From NCBI GenBank assembly GCA_001048675.1, contig CCKK01000002.1:974213-1038212 (forward strand): a DNA stretch of 64,000 nucleotides, in the 5' to 3' direction. The stretch comes from Vibrio diabolicus (GTDB lineage: Bacteria > Pseudomonadota > Gammaproteobacteria > Enterobacterales > Vibrionaceae). Each line of letters starts with the position of its first letter. The stretch's first letter is position 1. A program made the translations under genes and the position numbers. Below are positions 46,631 through 55,224 of the stretch, piece after piece. A model generated the notes under the pieces. It made no database searches, was not told the origin of the DNA, and saw only the letters and a list, made by a program, of their open reading frames with translations.

Positions 46631-47105
46631 ATGCTTAAATCATTTAAAACCGCCGCTATCGCGCTTATTGCTGTCATCGCTAGCCCGCTGAGTTTAGCGC
46701 ACGATTATGAAGCAGGGAAAATTCATATCGATCATCCATGGAGCCGCGAAGCGCCACCAAACGCACCTGTTATCGGTTGGTTTTTTTCAATTAACCAACC
46801 ACGGTAACAGTGAAGATGCATTGATCGCAGCAGAAAGCCCAATCGCAGGACATGTCGAAATTCACACGCATAAGAAAGAAGATGGTGTGATGAAAATGAT
46901 TAAGGTTGACGAAGTGCGCGTTCCCGCCAATGACTCAGTGTTGTTTAAGCCAGGCAGCTTCCATTTAATGATTTTCAATCCAATACAAGCGCTCAAAGAA
47001 GGTGACCGCTTCCCTATGACGTTAACATTCAAAAACGCGGGTAAAGTGGAAGTAGAAATGGCGGTTGAAAAACAAGGTCACATGGAAAAACACATGCACC
47101 ATTAA
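46631..47105 (+). CDS. PCuAC periplasmic copper chaperone, interrupted by a one-base insertion
   Basis: The protein has a signal peptide (MLKSFKTAAIALIAVIA, cleavage near SLAHD) and the PCuAC fold, which delivers Cu(I) to cytochrome oxidase. HPWSREAPPNAPVIGWFF is in one frame; LTNHGNSEDALIAAES, the ligand region VEIHTH, DGVMKM and FHLMIF are in another. Removing one T from the T7 run at 46781-46787 joins them as GWFFQLTNHG into a 157-residue protein with a His/Met-rich tail (HMEKHMHH). AAGGA precedes the ATG. The frameshift is probably a sequencing error. A strong terminator follows. Confidence 0.88.
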
Positions 47106-47115
47106 TGACGTAAAC

Positions 47116-47146
47116 AAAAATGCCCGCTGATTTAGCGGGCATTTTT
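47116..47146 (+). terminator. Terminator after the PCuAC gene
   Basis: AAATGCCCGCT and AGCGGGCATTT form a perfect stem around a five-base loop, followed by T. Confidence 0.92.
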
Positions 47147-47164
47147 ATTTCAGCTTAGTAAAAA

Positions 47165-47417
47165 TCATTATTCCGATAGATCATAACCCGATTCTTCAGA
47201 ATAATGGCAGCGAGTAGCGCTTAGCGAGACGAAGTCATATACATAACAGCATGCTCGGACAATAGATTCTGAATCACGCTCGTCCCTCATTGTTCAGAAT
47301 GACATTGAAAGATTTAAGAACCCTAACAAGGTTCCCTACTCGCATGAAACTCAATCTCTCAGCGAAGTCTTCCAACCATCATTTGATAAGCCTAAGCGAA
47401 GTCATAAATTTGGTAAC
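47165..47417. repeat. Putative dispersed intergenic repeat
   Basis: This non-coding stretch contains the inverted repeat ATTCTGAA (47266-47273) and TTCAGAAT (47293-47300), a further TTCAGAATAATG copy, and three variants of a GCGAAGTC motif. Such composition resembles Vibrio dispersed intergenic elements, but I cannot match it to a named family. Confidence 0.4.
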
Positions 47418-47447
47418 AATGCGCCCATAGCGCAATTAGTTTTCTTT

Positions 47448-48800
47448 CTACTTGAAACAGACCTCAGCCCAACGAGCTAGGCCAGCAGTTACCGAGCCAA
47501 AATAATTTCCACTGACAACCGGAATATTTGGCAGTACGGTTTGCACCGCATCGCGCAAAATTGGCGAGCGTGCCGTACCACCAGTCATAAAGATAGCATC
47601 GGGTTTCACCCCAGCTTGCTCTACCGCTTCTGTCACCAACGCCGTCATTTTATTCTTCGGCGACTGAATCGCTTCGATCATTTCGTCTCGTTGCACATCG
47701 ACTTCAATCAGTTCTGACAGTAAGTTGATGCCAGTTCGGTAAGATGCTTGCTCTGAAAGCGCCACTTTCGCTTCTTCAGCACGGCGAACAATGTTGTAGC
47801 CTAAAGACTCATGATACACCTCTAGCAAACGAGCAAGCTTTTCTGGCTCTTGAGCCTGCTTTTGAAGCAACTTCAACGCGGATAGGTTCTCTCGCGAATA
47901 GAAATCACTCTGCGCTTCTACATTGTTGATTGCTATCGGGTTCCAGAATTGGGTGGTCGGCATCACAATACCTGACTCCATTTTGCTTTCCATGCCAAAC
48001 GGGAACATGAGCTGCTTAAATGCTAACGCGATATCAAGATCATTCCCGCCGACGCGCTGGCCACTATGAGCTAACAAACTTGCGGTCCTATCCGCTTTGC
48101 CACGCCAAGACGGCCCCATTTGAATCAACGAGCAGTCCGTTGTACCACCGCCAATATCGACCACTAGAATGGTTTTGTCTTCGCTGAGTGTCGCTTCATA
48201 CTCTAGGCCCGCCGCGACAGGCTCAAACTGAAACTCCACATTTTGGAAGCCCGCACGTTTCGCTGCCCGCAACAAAATGCGTTCAGCCTGAATGTTAGCC
48301 GTTTCACCGCCACGCCCATGGAAGTTAATTGGCCGACCGATAACAGCATCGGTAATACTTTGCTGCGCATCGTTTTCGGCTTGCGACTTAATATTGTCCA
48401 TCATCGCGCAGACAAGATCTTCGAAGAAAGCCAATTGCACGTCACGCAAACCAGAAGCGCCAAGAAAAGACTTCGGCGACTTTACGTAATAGATATCACG
48501 AGGATCTTCCAAATAGAGATTAAGCGCCGCCTGACCAAATGCAATGTCGTCAGATTCGAGATCAATACTTTCTTCTCTGTTTAAATTGATTGCCCGGCGT
48601 AAAACCTGCTCACCAACTTGATCTAATGGTTTAATATCTCGATGGCGAAATAAGTGCTCGGATACCGATTCACGAGTCGGTGCAGCAAGGGTGGAAGGAA
48701 TAAATGGACTGCTCCCTTCTAGGTTAAGCATTACTGGCTCACCCGATTCCATTTTTGCCACTGAACAGTTTGCAGTGCCATAGTCAAAGCCGATAAACAT
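47448..48800 (-). CDS. yegD: Hsp70-like chaperone YegD
   Basis: This 450-residue protein is a short Hsp70-family ATPase. It has phosphate-binding motifs IGFDYGTANCSVAK at the N-terminus and LVVDIGGGTTDCSLI near residue 210, and the adenosine motif FMTGGTARSPIL near 405. It ends soon after the ATPase domain, so it lacks the canonical substrate-binding domain, as in Escherichia coli YegD (450 residues). The ATG at 48800 has GGGAGGA upstream; an in-frame ATG at 48812 is less suitable. It is a single-gene unit by position. Its clients are unknown. Confidence 0.9.
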   Translation of the reverse strand: MFIGFDYGTANCSVAKMESGEPVMLNLEGSSPFIPSTLAAPTRESVSEHLFRHRDIKPLDQVGEQVLRRAINLNREESIDLESDDIAFGQAALNLYLEDPRDIYYVKSPKSFLGASGLRDVQLAFFEDLVCAMMDNIKSQAENDAQQSITDAVIGRPINFHGRGGETANIQAERILLRAAKRAGFQNVEFQFEPVAAGLEYEATLSEDKTILVVDIGGGTTDCSLIQMGPSWRGKADRTASLLAHSGQRVGGNDLDIALAFKQLMFPFGMESKMESGIVMPTTQFWNPIAINNVEAQSDFYSRENLSALKLLQKQAQEPEKLARLLEVYHESLGYNIVRRAEEAKVALSEQASYRTGINLLSELIEVDVQRDEMIEAIQSPKNKMTALVTEAVEQAGVKPDAIFMTGGTARSPILRDAVQTVLPNIPVVSGNYFGSVTAGLARWAEVCFK

Positions 48801-48912
48801 AGTTCCTCCCACTAATAAGGGCCTGTAGACCGTTAAAAAGCCGGCAATGCTAACTTAATGGCATAGGAATTACTATCCTAAAATCGTGTGTAATTTAACG
48901 TGGCAAGTCTAT

Positions 48913-49536
48913 CTAAGGTTTATTGCTCTCTTTTTTCATAGATGGCAAAACAACCGCAACCAATAACGCTAATAATAAGAATACAGGAGTAAGCGTTAAC
49001 CCGTGCCAGATCGAATAACCGTCATGGAACAACCAGAAAATACCAACAGTCAAGAGATACGCAAAGTAACTGCAAAACACTAAGCTAATCGCAACAAAGC
49101 GAGTTCGATTGATAATAAGAATCCGCACTAGATACTGACTAAGAATACCAGAACAGTGCATGGCAAGCTGCCAATTGATGATAAAGAAAGCAAGCGCAAT
49201 AAACCCAGCAACCACCAGTGAATCGTGAGTATTTAAAATAAAGTAGCTACCAAATCGGCTTATGATGATCGGGTAATCCCCTTCATATACTGTTGACCAA
49301 GATATCGCATTTGCTGCTGCAATATAATTCGCAAAATAAGCGATGGCGTAAAAAGTCGTTTGAGAACTGAACGGCTGAAATACATCCGTACAATATCCTC
49401 GCCATTCTTCTTTGTTGGCGGTAGGTCCAACCCAGTTACGTTTTTGATGAGCGACGCGCTCGGCGAATGCAGGTCCGTTGCGAAACAGCAACCAAAATAT
49501 ATACAGTGAAAGTATGACCAAGAGTATCGAAAACAT
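48913..49536 (-). CDS. Polytopic membrane protein of unknown function
   Basis: This 207-residue protein has about five hydrophobic segments (near residues 2-18, 65-80, 106-122, 145-168, 180-198), with a polar loop containing WRGYCTDVFQPF after the first. No domain is recognised. It lies between yegD and a DOPA dioxygenase-like gene, transcribed on the same strand, but with gaps of over 100 and 300 bases, so an operon is unlikely. Confidence 0.7.
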   Translation of the reverse strand: MFSILLVILSLYIFWLLFRNGPAFAERVAHQKRNWVGPTANKEEWRGYCTDVFQPFSSQTTFYAIAYFANYIAAANAISWSTVYEGDYPIIISRFGSYFILNTHDSLVVAGFIALAFFIINWQLAMHCSGILSQYLVRILIINRTRFVAISLVFCSYFAYLLTVGIFWLFHDGYSIWHGLTLTPVFLLLALLVAVVLPSMKKESNKP

Positions 49537-49861
49537 ACCCTTCCCCCTCAGAAATTATCGGCTCCACTGCCAATGGCGTTGGGGTCGTAAACTGCACTTC
49601 CCTGCTATACCTATTTCATTTATCTGAACTTATTATTTTATTGCTGCCAAAACTTATTTAACGACATGCTAAACAGAAACATGGTCTCACTTGATGTTTA
49701 AGCTCAAAAGCCTACTTGTAGGTTTAGCACACAAAAACAGGGCCTGCAGAATGGAGAAAAGGAAACCGCGACTTATTAACGAACATGAAGACGCTAACTT
49801 GCTACGGTGACCGCGATGAGGGGAGAAGCATTCAAAGCGGTCATACATGCGAGAGGAACAA
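49537..49861. other. Gene-free stretch
   Basis: About 325 bases between the membrane protein gene and the DOPA dioxygenase-like gene. I see no supported gene, terminator hairpin or operator. Confidence 0.45.
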
Positions 49862-50182
49862 CTATTTCTCTAGCTTCTCTTCAAATACACCAATCTCTCT
49901 ACCCAGCCAAATCGCGCGTTCCGTATGATCGAGCAACTCTTCTTCACTCACAGGATGGATAAGCACAGAAAAATCGCCTCGAATCGTATCGAGCCAAGCC
50001 AAAAACTCTTCACTCAATGACTCTAGGTGAATTTCAAACATCGGCATTTTATGTGGGCCAACCAATCTTCCAACCAAAGGAAACACACGCAGCACATCTT
50101 GACGCTCTTGACGGATGATCTCGTTCAAGGCTTGCGCTTTATCTTGTTCTCTTAAAGGAAAATAAACATGAGCGTGATACAT
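49862..50182 (-). CDS. DOPA 4,5-dioxygenase family protein
   Basis: This 106-residue protein begins MYHAHVYFPLREQDKAQAL and contains VGPHKMPMFEIHL and FSVLIHPVSEEELLDHTERA, matching the small ferredoxin-like DOPA 4,5-dioxygenase family, with three His in positions suited to metal binding. The physiological substrate in bacteria is generally unknown. The ATG at 50182 has GGAG five bases upstream; a longer start at 50215 lacks one. It is divergent from the 2-oxoacid dehydrogenase operon, which starts about 650 bases away. Confidence 0.85.
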   Translation of the reverse strand: MYHAHVYFPLREQDKAQALNEIIRQERQDVLRVFPLVGRLVGPHKMPMFEIHLESLSEEFLAWLDTIRGDFSVLIHPVSEEELLDHTERAIWLGREIGVFEEKLEK

Positions 50183-50838
50183 AATTTCTCCATAATCACT
50201 TCGACTTGAGCACATCTACTGTTGATAAGCTCAAGGACCGCCGAGGGTATACATTTGTAATGTCGTCACCCTACCCTGATTCCACTCTGTTGGGAAGAAG
50301 TTATGTATTCTCATAAGGCCGGAGTTTCGGGCACAAACAAAAAATCTCAATACAACACATAACAACTACTTGAGTTGATTCATTAATAATGACTCACTTT
50401 GTCAAATTTTACAGCCAAATTTTGTTGCAAATATGTTTCATTAACCAGTAATTAAATTCGAGTTTAAAAATACCACCAACAAAATAACAGCATATTACTC
50501 TGCCAAATCAAGGTGTAAGCAAAACTTTACTACTGGTCAAAAGTCAAAATGAAGCACAATTTAACAATTTGTTTACACTTATTGTATCTGGCTATACCAC
50601 GATTTAGTTAGAGGGTTAGATGCAGAAAAATGTTTCTCTGTGTCTTGCGATGAAATAGCCGCAGCGGTGTTATCGAAAAATAGTTTAAAGGACGTACAGA
50701 TACCTACAGCTATAGAAAACACAAGCAACCTTAGGTATGGCCTTTGCGCTGATATCAGAGTTTGAGTACCCATACAAACTCTGGTTTGATATGAACAGCT
50801 GCAGTCCAAAAGACACGCAGCGTCAAAAGGAGCTTGAG
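50183..50838. promoter_or_regulatory. Long upstream region of the 2-oxoacid dehydrogenase operon
   Basis: About 655 AT-rich bases between divergent genes. They should include the operon promoter. A 12-codon frame at 50620-50658 (MQKNVSLCLAMK) has a moderate ribosome site, but it is not enriched in branched-chain codons and no attenuator hairpin follows. I found no match to the palindrome at 55136-55151 here. Confidence 0.45.
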
Positions 50839-51933
50839 ATGAACGTTCAGGCATTACCCATGCATCGGTTTATCGACCATCATGGGGACCTAGTCGGCCA
50901 ACTACCCAACTGGGCTGACACTGAAACTTTGGTCGGGTTTTACCGAGACATGGTATTGACTCGCACTTACGACAACAAAGCCGTTGCGTTGCAACGCACC
51001 GGCAAGTTAGGGACCTACCCTTCGCACCTAGGTGCTGAAGCCATCGGCATTGCGGTCGGCAGAGCGCTGAAAGCCGATGATGTATTTGTCCCTTATTATC
51101 GCGATATGCCTGCAATGTGGTGTCGTGGTATTGGCATGGAGAAGAATCTTCAATACTGGGGCGGTGATGAGCGCGGTAGTGATTTTGCTCCAGAGGGCAG
51201 CCCAATTCCTAGCCGAGATCTTCCATTCTGTGTCCCCATTGCGACGCAATGTACGCACGCTGTCGGGGTGGCTTCCGCATTGAAAATTCAAGGTAACCAT
51301 GAAGCTGCGCTAGTCATGTGTGGCGATGGCGGTACATCCAAAGGGGATTTTCTAGAGTCAATAAACTGTGCGGGTGCTTGGAATATTCCACTTGTTTTCG
51401 TCGTGAATAACAACCAGTGGGCAATTTCAGTGCCGCGTAGCCTTCAATGTGCTGCCGATTTCTTATCAGAAAAAGCGCAAGGCGCTGGTATACCGGGCAT
51501 TACGGTAGATGGTAACGATGTCGTCGCCGTTTATGATGCAACCAAGACCGCACTTGAGAGAGCGAGAAAAGGGAAAGGCGCAACACTCATCGAAGCGGTC
51601 AGTTACCGATTAAGTGACCACACTACTGCCGATGATGCGACTCGTTATCGTAAAGAGGACGATGTTCAAACCGCATGGCAATACGAACCTATAGCACGTC
51701 TTAAAACGTATCTCCTTAATCAAGGTGCTTGGAGCGATGAACAAGAGCAACAATGGCTAGAATACTGCAAGGAACAAGTGGAACTGGCAGTTGAACGCTA
51801 CCTCAGCTTACCGTCACAAGCACCAGAAACTGGGTTCGATTATTTGTATGAATCGCTTCCCCAAGAGCTTCACGCTCAAAGAGATGAACTCATCAACAAA
51901 GCAATGCGAATGCAGGGAGGCAAACATGGCTGA
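50839..51933 (+). CDS. bkdA1: Branched-chain 2-oxoacid dehydrogenase E1 alpha subunit
   Basis: This 364-residue protein is a thiamine diphosphate-dependent E1 alpha with the cofactor motif GDGGTSKGDFLESIN to VNNNQWAIS near residues 165-200 and the HLGAEAIGIAVGRAL and VPYYRDMPAMWCRG segments. Close homologues act on branched-chain 2-oxoacids; pyruvate or acetoin enzymes are related alternatives. The choice of branched-chain is supported by the neighbouring etf genes, but is not proven. The ATG at 50839 has AGGAG upstream; an in-frame start at 50737 is unsupported. It overlaps the E1 beta gene by 8 bases. Confidence 0.85.
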   Translation: MNVQALPMHRFIDHHGDLVGQLPNWADTETLVGFYRDMVLTRTYDNKAVALQRTGKLGTYPSHLGAEAIGIAVGRALKADDVFVPYYRDMPAMWCRGIGMEKNLQYWGGDERGSDFAPEGSPIPSRDLPFCVPIATQCTHAVGVASALKIQGNHEAALVMCGDGGTSKGDFLESINCAGAWNIPLVFVVNNNQWAISVPRSLQCAADFLSEKAQGAGIPGITVDGNDVVAVYDATKTALERARKGKGATLIEAVSYRLSDHTTADDATRYRKEDDVQTAWQYEPIARLKTYLLNQGAWSDEQEQQWLEYCKEQVELAVERYLSLPSQAPETGFDYLYESLPQELHAQRDELINKAMRMQGGKHG

Positions 51934-52909
51934 GCTAACGTTAGTTGAAGCAGTAAACCTCGCTCTGCACCACGAAATGCAACAAGACCAAAATGTTGTC
52001 GTGTTAGGTGAGGACGTAGGTGATAATGGTGGCGTATTCCGTGCCACCGTAGGGCTCAAACAAGAGTTTGGTCTCAAACGAGTGATCGATACGCCCCTCG
52101 CTGAAGCGTTAATCGGCGGTGTTGCGGTCGGCATGGCAACGCAAGGATTACGACCTGTCGCCGAATTTCAATTTCAAGGTTTTGTTTTTCCGGCAATGGA
52201 GCACTTAATGTGCCACGCGGCACGCATGCGTAACCGAACTCGCGGTCGCCTCACTTGCCCTGCGGTTTTTCGTGCGCCATTTGGTGGCGGTATTCACGCT
52301 CCAGAGCACCACTCAGAAAGTGTAGAGGCGCTATTTGCGCACACTGCTGGCTTTAAAGTAGTGATTCCTTCTTCACCTCAACGCGCATACGGCCTGCTTC
52401 TCGCCGCGATTCGAAGTAATGATCCTGTCATGTTCTTCGAACCGAAACGCATTTATCGAACCGTAAAATCTGAAGTCGTTGATAATGGCGAAGCACTTCC
52501 ACTCGACACCTGCTTCACCTTACGTAAGGGGCGCGATATCACGCTTGTTACTTGGGGCGCATGCGTCGTAGAGTCACTTCAAGCCGCACAGACCTTATCT
52601 AGTCAAGGGATTGAAGTCGAGGTGATTGATTTGGCGAGCATTAAGCCAATTGATACCGCGACGATTTTCAGCTCACTAGAAAAAACCGGACGTTTACTCG
52701 TTGTTCATGAAGCGAGTAAAACTTGTGGTGTGGGCTCTGAGCTTTTAGCTCGAACAGCCGAACACGCCATGTGCTTACTAAAAGCCCCACCTAAACGAGT
52801 AACTGGAATGGACACCATTATGCCTTATTACCGTAACGAAGATTATTTCATGGTTCAGGAAGAAGACATTGTGACCGCAGCGCGCGAACTCGTGGAGGAT
52901 TGGAAATGA
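51926..52909 (+). CDS. bkdA2: Branched-chain 2-oxoacid dehydrogenase E1 beta subunit
   Basis: This 327-residue protein is the transketolase-like beta subunit of the E1 heterotetramer, with VVVLGEDVGDNGGVFRAT, RVIDTPLAEALIGGVAVGMA, RAPFGGGIHAPEHHSES and KTCGVGSELLA. The ATG at 51926 has GGGAGG upstream and lies within the alpha gene end (8-base overlap). The E2 gene begins in its stop codon (ATGA overlap). The three genes are therefore one translationally coupled operon. Confidence 0.88.
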   Translation: MAELTLVEAVNLALHHEMQQDQNVVVLGEDVGDNGGVFRATVGLKQEFGLKRVIDTPLAEALIGGVAVGMATQGLRPVAEFQFQGFVFPAMEHLMCHAARMRNRTRGRLTCPAVFRAPFGGGIHAPEHHSESVEALFAHTAGFKVVIPSSPQRAYGLLLAAIRSNDPVMFFEPKRIYRTVKSEVVDNGEALPLDTCFTLRKGRDITLVTWGACVVESLQAAQTLSSQGIEVEVIDLASIKPIDTATIFSSLEKTGRLLVVHEASKTCGVGSELLARTAEHAMCLLKAPPKRVTGMDTIMPYYRNEDYFMVQEEDIVTAARELVEDWK

Positions 52910-54054
52910 AGACGTTTAACTTACCCGATCTCGGCGAAGGCCTCGCTGAATCAGAAATTGTAAAATGGCACGTTAATGTCGGTGACATGGTTAAGTTGGA
53001 TCAAGTGATCTTAACTGTCGAGACAGCAAAAGCGACGGTCGACGTTCCCGCCCCCTACTCGGGCCGTGTAGTCAGCCGCCATGGGGAAGAAGGTGATATC
53101 GTCAATATTGGCGCATTGCTACTCGAAATTGACGAAACTGGCGCAGAGCGCGGGGCAACGGTAGAGAAAAAAGAGACCGCTGACGCCGCAACCGTTGTCG
53201 GCAATGTTTCTCATCAAGCGCATCACGTTAACGTCGATGACTTCTGGATTGGAGGCAATCACAACACGACTGAGAGTAATCTAGTTACTGCTCTACCGTC
53301 GGCTCGTCTATTGGCACAAAAACTTGGGGTAGATCTTAATCTCGTGTCAGGCAGTGGTCCAAACGGTCTTATCGTTGATGCCGACATTTACGACGAAGCC
53401 GGGAAACAGCGTCCGGGCACAGAAGTATTGAAAGGCGCTCGACGTACCATGGTGTCCTCGATGACTGAGTCACACGAGCACGTTGCTGCCGTGACCATTA
53501 CAGAAGAAGCGTTGCTGGAAGACTGGCTGCCTAACGAAGACATCAGTATCCGTCTGGTTCAAGCGATTGTTCATGCATGTCAGGAAGAGCCTGCTTTAAA
53601 TGCTTGGTTTGATGCAGAAACCATGACGCGTTGCGTGCACAATACAGTTAATCTTGGTATTGCTGTAGATAGCCGTCATGGCTTGTACGTACCCGTATTG
53701 CGCCACGCAGATGAATACGAGCCACAAGATGTTCGTCGTTGGCTCGATCAAACTGTTGAAGGGATCAGAGAGAGAAAAATCGGTCGAGAGCAATTGCAGC
53801 ACGCGACGATTACGCTTTCCAACTTCGGAGCGATTGCCGGCATTTACGCGACACCTGTCGTCACACCTCCGCAAGTCGCTATTGTTGGTGCTGGTCGAAT
53901 ACTCGACCGAGTGGTGATAAGAAATGGTCAAGCAATTTCGGTGAAAGCAATGCCGCTATCCGTAACGTTTGATCATCGCGCTTGTACTGGTGGTGAAGCA
54001 GCAAGGTTTACTAAAGTGCTTGCAGAACACCTGCAACGCCCGAGCGAAAAGTAA
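52906..54054 (+). CDS. bkdB: 2-oxoacid dehydrogenase E2 dihydrolipoyl acyltransferase
   Basis: This 382-residue protein has an N-terminal lipoyl domain (lipoylated Lys in VETAKATVDVPAP near residue 45), a peripheral subunit-binding domain (LPSARLLAQKLGVDL) and a C-terminal acyltransferase domain (TITLSNFGAIAGIYATPVV). The catalytic motif reads DHRACTGG, whereas most E2 proteins have DHRxxDG, so the usual Asp is Thr. It retains His. Only one lipoyl domain is present. No E3 (lipoamide dehydrogenase) gene is encoded nearby; a shared E3 elsewhere is likely. A terminator follows. Confidence 0.87.
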   Translation: MKTFNLPDLGEGLAESEIVKWHVNVGDMVKLDQVILTVETAKATVDVPAPYSGRVVSRHGEEGDIVNIGALLLEIDETGAERGATVEKKETADAATVVGNVSHQAHHVNVDDFWIGGNHNTTESNLVTALPSARLLAQKLGVDLNLVSGSGPNGLIVDADIYDEAGKQRPGTEVLKGARRTMVSSMTESHEHVAAVTITEEALLEDWLPNEDISIRLVQAIVHACQEEPALNAWFDAETMTRCVHNTVNLGIAVDSRHGLYVPVLRHADEYEPQDVRRWLDQTVEGIRERKIGREQLQHATITLSNFGAIAGIYATPVVTPPQVAIVGAGRILDRVVIRNGQAISVKAMPLSVTFDHRACTGGEAARFTKVLAEHLQRPSEK

Positions 54055-54073
54055 CTGGTAAAAACCAAATGAT

Positions 54074-54103
54074 AAAGGCTTCCAGTTCGGAAGCCTTTTG
54101 TTT
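54074..54103 (+). terminator. Terminator after the E2 gene
   Basis: AAAGGCTTCC and GGAAGCCTTT pair around a five-base loop, followed by TGTTT; it separates the convergent E2 and etfA genes. Confidence 0.88.
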
Positions 54104-54120
54104 GAGAGAACAGATTATAT

Positions 54121-55086
54121 CTACAGCTTCTCTAGCAACTCCGGCATCACCTCAAATAAATCGCCGACCAACCCATAGTCAGCGATGTCAAAAATAGGCG
54201 CATCGGGATCGCTGTTAATTGCGACAATCACCTTTGAGTCTTTCATTCCCGCTAAATGTTGAATAGCACCAGAAATTCCTACGGCAATGTATAATTCAGG
54301 TGCAACAATTTTACCGGTTTGCCCGACTTGATGGTCATTAGACACATACCCCGCATCGACCGCCGCTCGGGACGCTCCTACCGCTCCACCTAACTTGTCA
54401 GCCAATTGTTCGACTAAAGCAAACTTCTCTTTACTCCCGAATGCACGACCACCCGATACCACCACTCTAGCCGCTGGCAATTCTGGTCGCTCACTTTCTG
54501 GCGTTTGCTGCGAAATAAACTCACTAAGTTTGTTGATAATCACTGTATCGACTTGAGTAACCTTAGGGACAACTGGTGTGTCTGACAGATCTAGGGCATC
54601 AAAAGCCGTACTTCGTATGGTCATCACTTTAAAGGGATCATTCGACGCGACTCTCGCCAATGCATTCCCGGCATAAATGGGACGAATCACCGTATCGATA
54701 GACTCGATGGTCATCACGTCCGAAAGTTGCCCTACATCGAGCAACGCCGCCACGCGAGGCATCACATTCTTACCAAACGTACTGGCAGGAGAAAGAATGT
54801 GTGAGTAGTTTTTGGCTACTTGTGAGATCAAAGGGGCGATATTTTCCGCTAACCCATGCTCGTATTCCTTCGCGTCAACCCAGATAATTTCTGCAACGCC
54901 CTTAACGCACTTCAACTCATCCAAAACCGATTGGCACTGATAACCAATAAGCAATACAGAAATAGGAAGCGATTTAGCATCATCCTTGATATCAAATGCC
55001 GCTTTAATTGCACACAGCGTCCCTACAGCCAACGACTGGTTGTCATGTTCCGCAATGACAAGTGTTGCTAATGGTCGGTCGTCCAT
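54121..55086 (-). CDS. etfA: Electron transfer flavoprotein alpha subunit
   Basis: This 321-residue protein (from the ATG at 55086) is the FAD-binding ETF alpha: N-terminal domain LATLVIAEHDNQSLA and C-terminal FAD domain with RVVVSGGRAFGSKEKF, GAVGASRAAVDAGY, GQTGKIVAPELYIAVGISG and INSDPDAPIFDIADYG. ETF collects electrons from acyl-CoA dehydrogenases. The obligate beta subunit gene, usually just upstream, is absent; only 130 intergenic bases separate it from the divergent ETF-quinone oxidoreductase gene. GAGG with a 7-base spacing favours 55086 over the ATG at 55092. Confidence 0.93.
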   Translation of the reverse strand: MDDRPLATLVIAEHDNQSLAVGTLCAIKAAFDIKDDAKSLPISVLLIGYQCQSVLDELKCVKGVAEIIWVDAKEYEHGLAENIAPLISQVAKNYSHILSPASTFGKNVMPRVAALLDVGQLSDVMTIESIDTVIRPIYAGNALARVASNDPFKVMTIRSTAFDALDLSDTPVVPKVTQVDTVIINKLSEFISQQTPESERPELPAARVVVSGGRAFGSKEKFALVEQLADKLGGAVGASRAAVDAGYVSNDHQVGQTGKIVAPELYIAVGISGAIQHLAGMKDSKVIVAINSDPDAPIFDIADYGLVGDLFEVMPELLEKL

Positions 55087-55135
55087 GGTCATGCCTCGTA
55101 TAACACGTCAGATCCATTACTTGAGCTTAGTTCAC

Positions 55136-55151
55136 TTCACGTTAACGTCAA
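55136..55151. promoter_or_regulatory. LiuR-like palindrome between etfA and ETF-QO genes
   Basis: TTCACGTTAACGTCAA is a 16-base near-perfect palindrome (one mismatched pair) in the divergent promoter region. It resembles the MerR-family LiuR site reported for branched-chain amino acid and fatty acid catabolic genes. A regulator assignment is inference. Confidence 0.65.
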
Positions 55152-55224
55152 CTGAGCTATAGTTTTCAGTATAGAAACCAAAAACCTGTCACGCAGATGA
55201 CGATAATAGAAAGGAAGCAGATAG

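Noticed and set aside
50620..50658. Leader peptide MQKNVSLCLAMK upstream of the 2-oxoacid dehydrogenase operon
   Set aside because: It has few branched-chain codons and no attenuator hairpin follows, so there is no support for attenuation.
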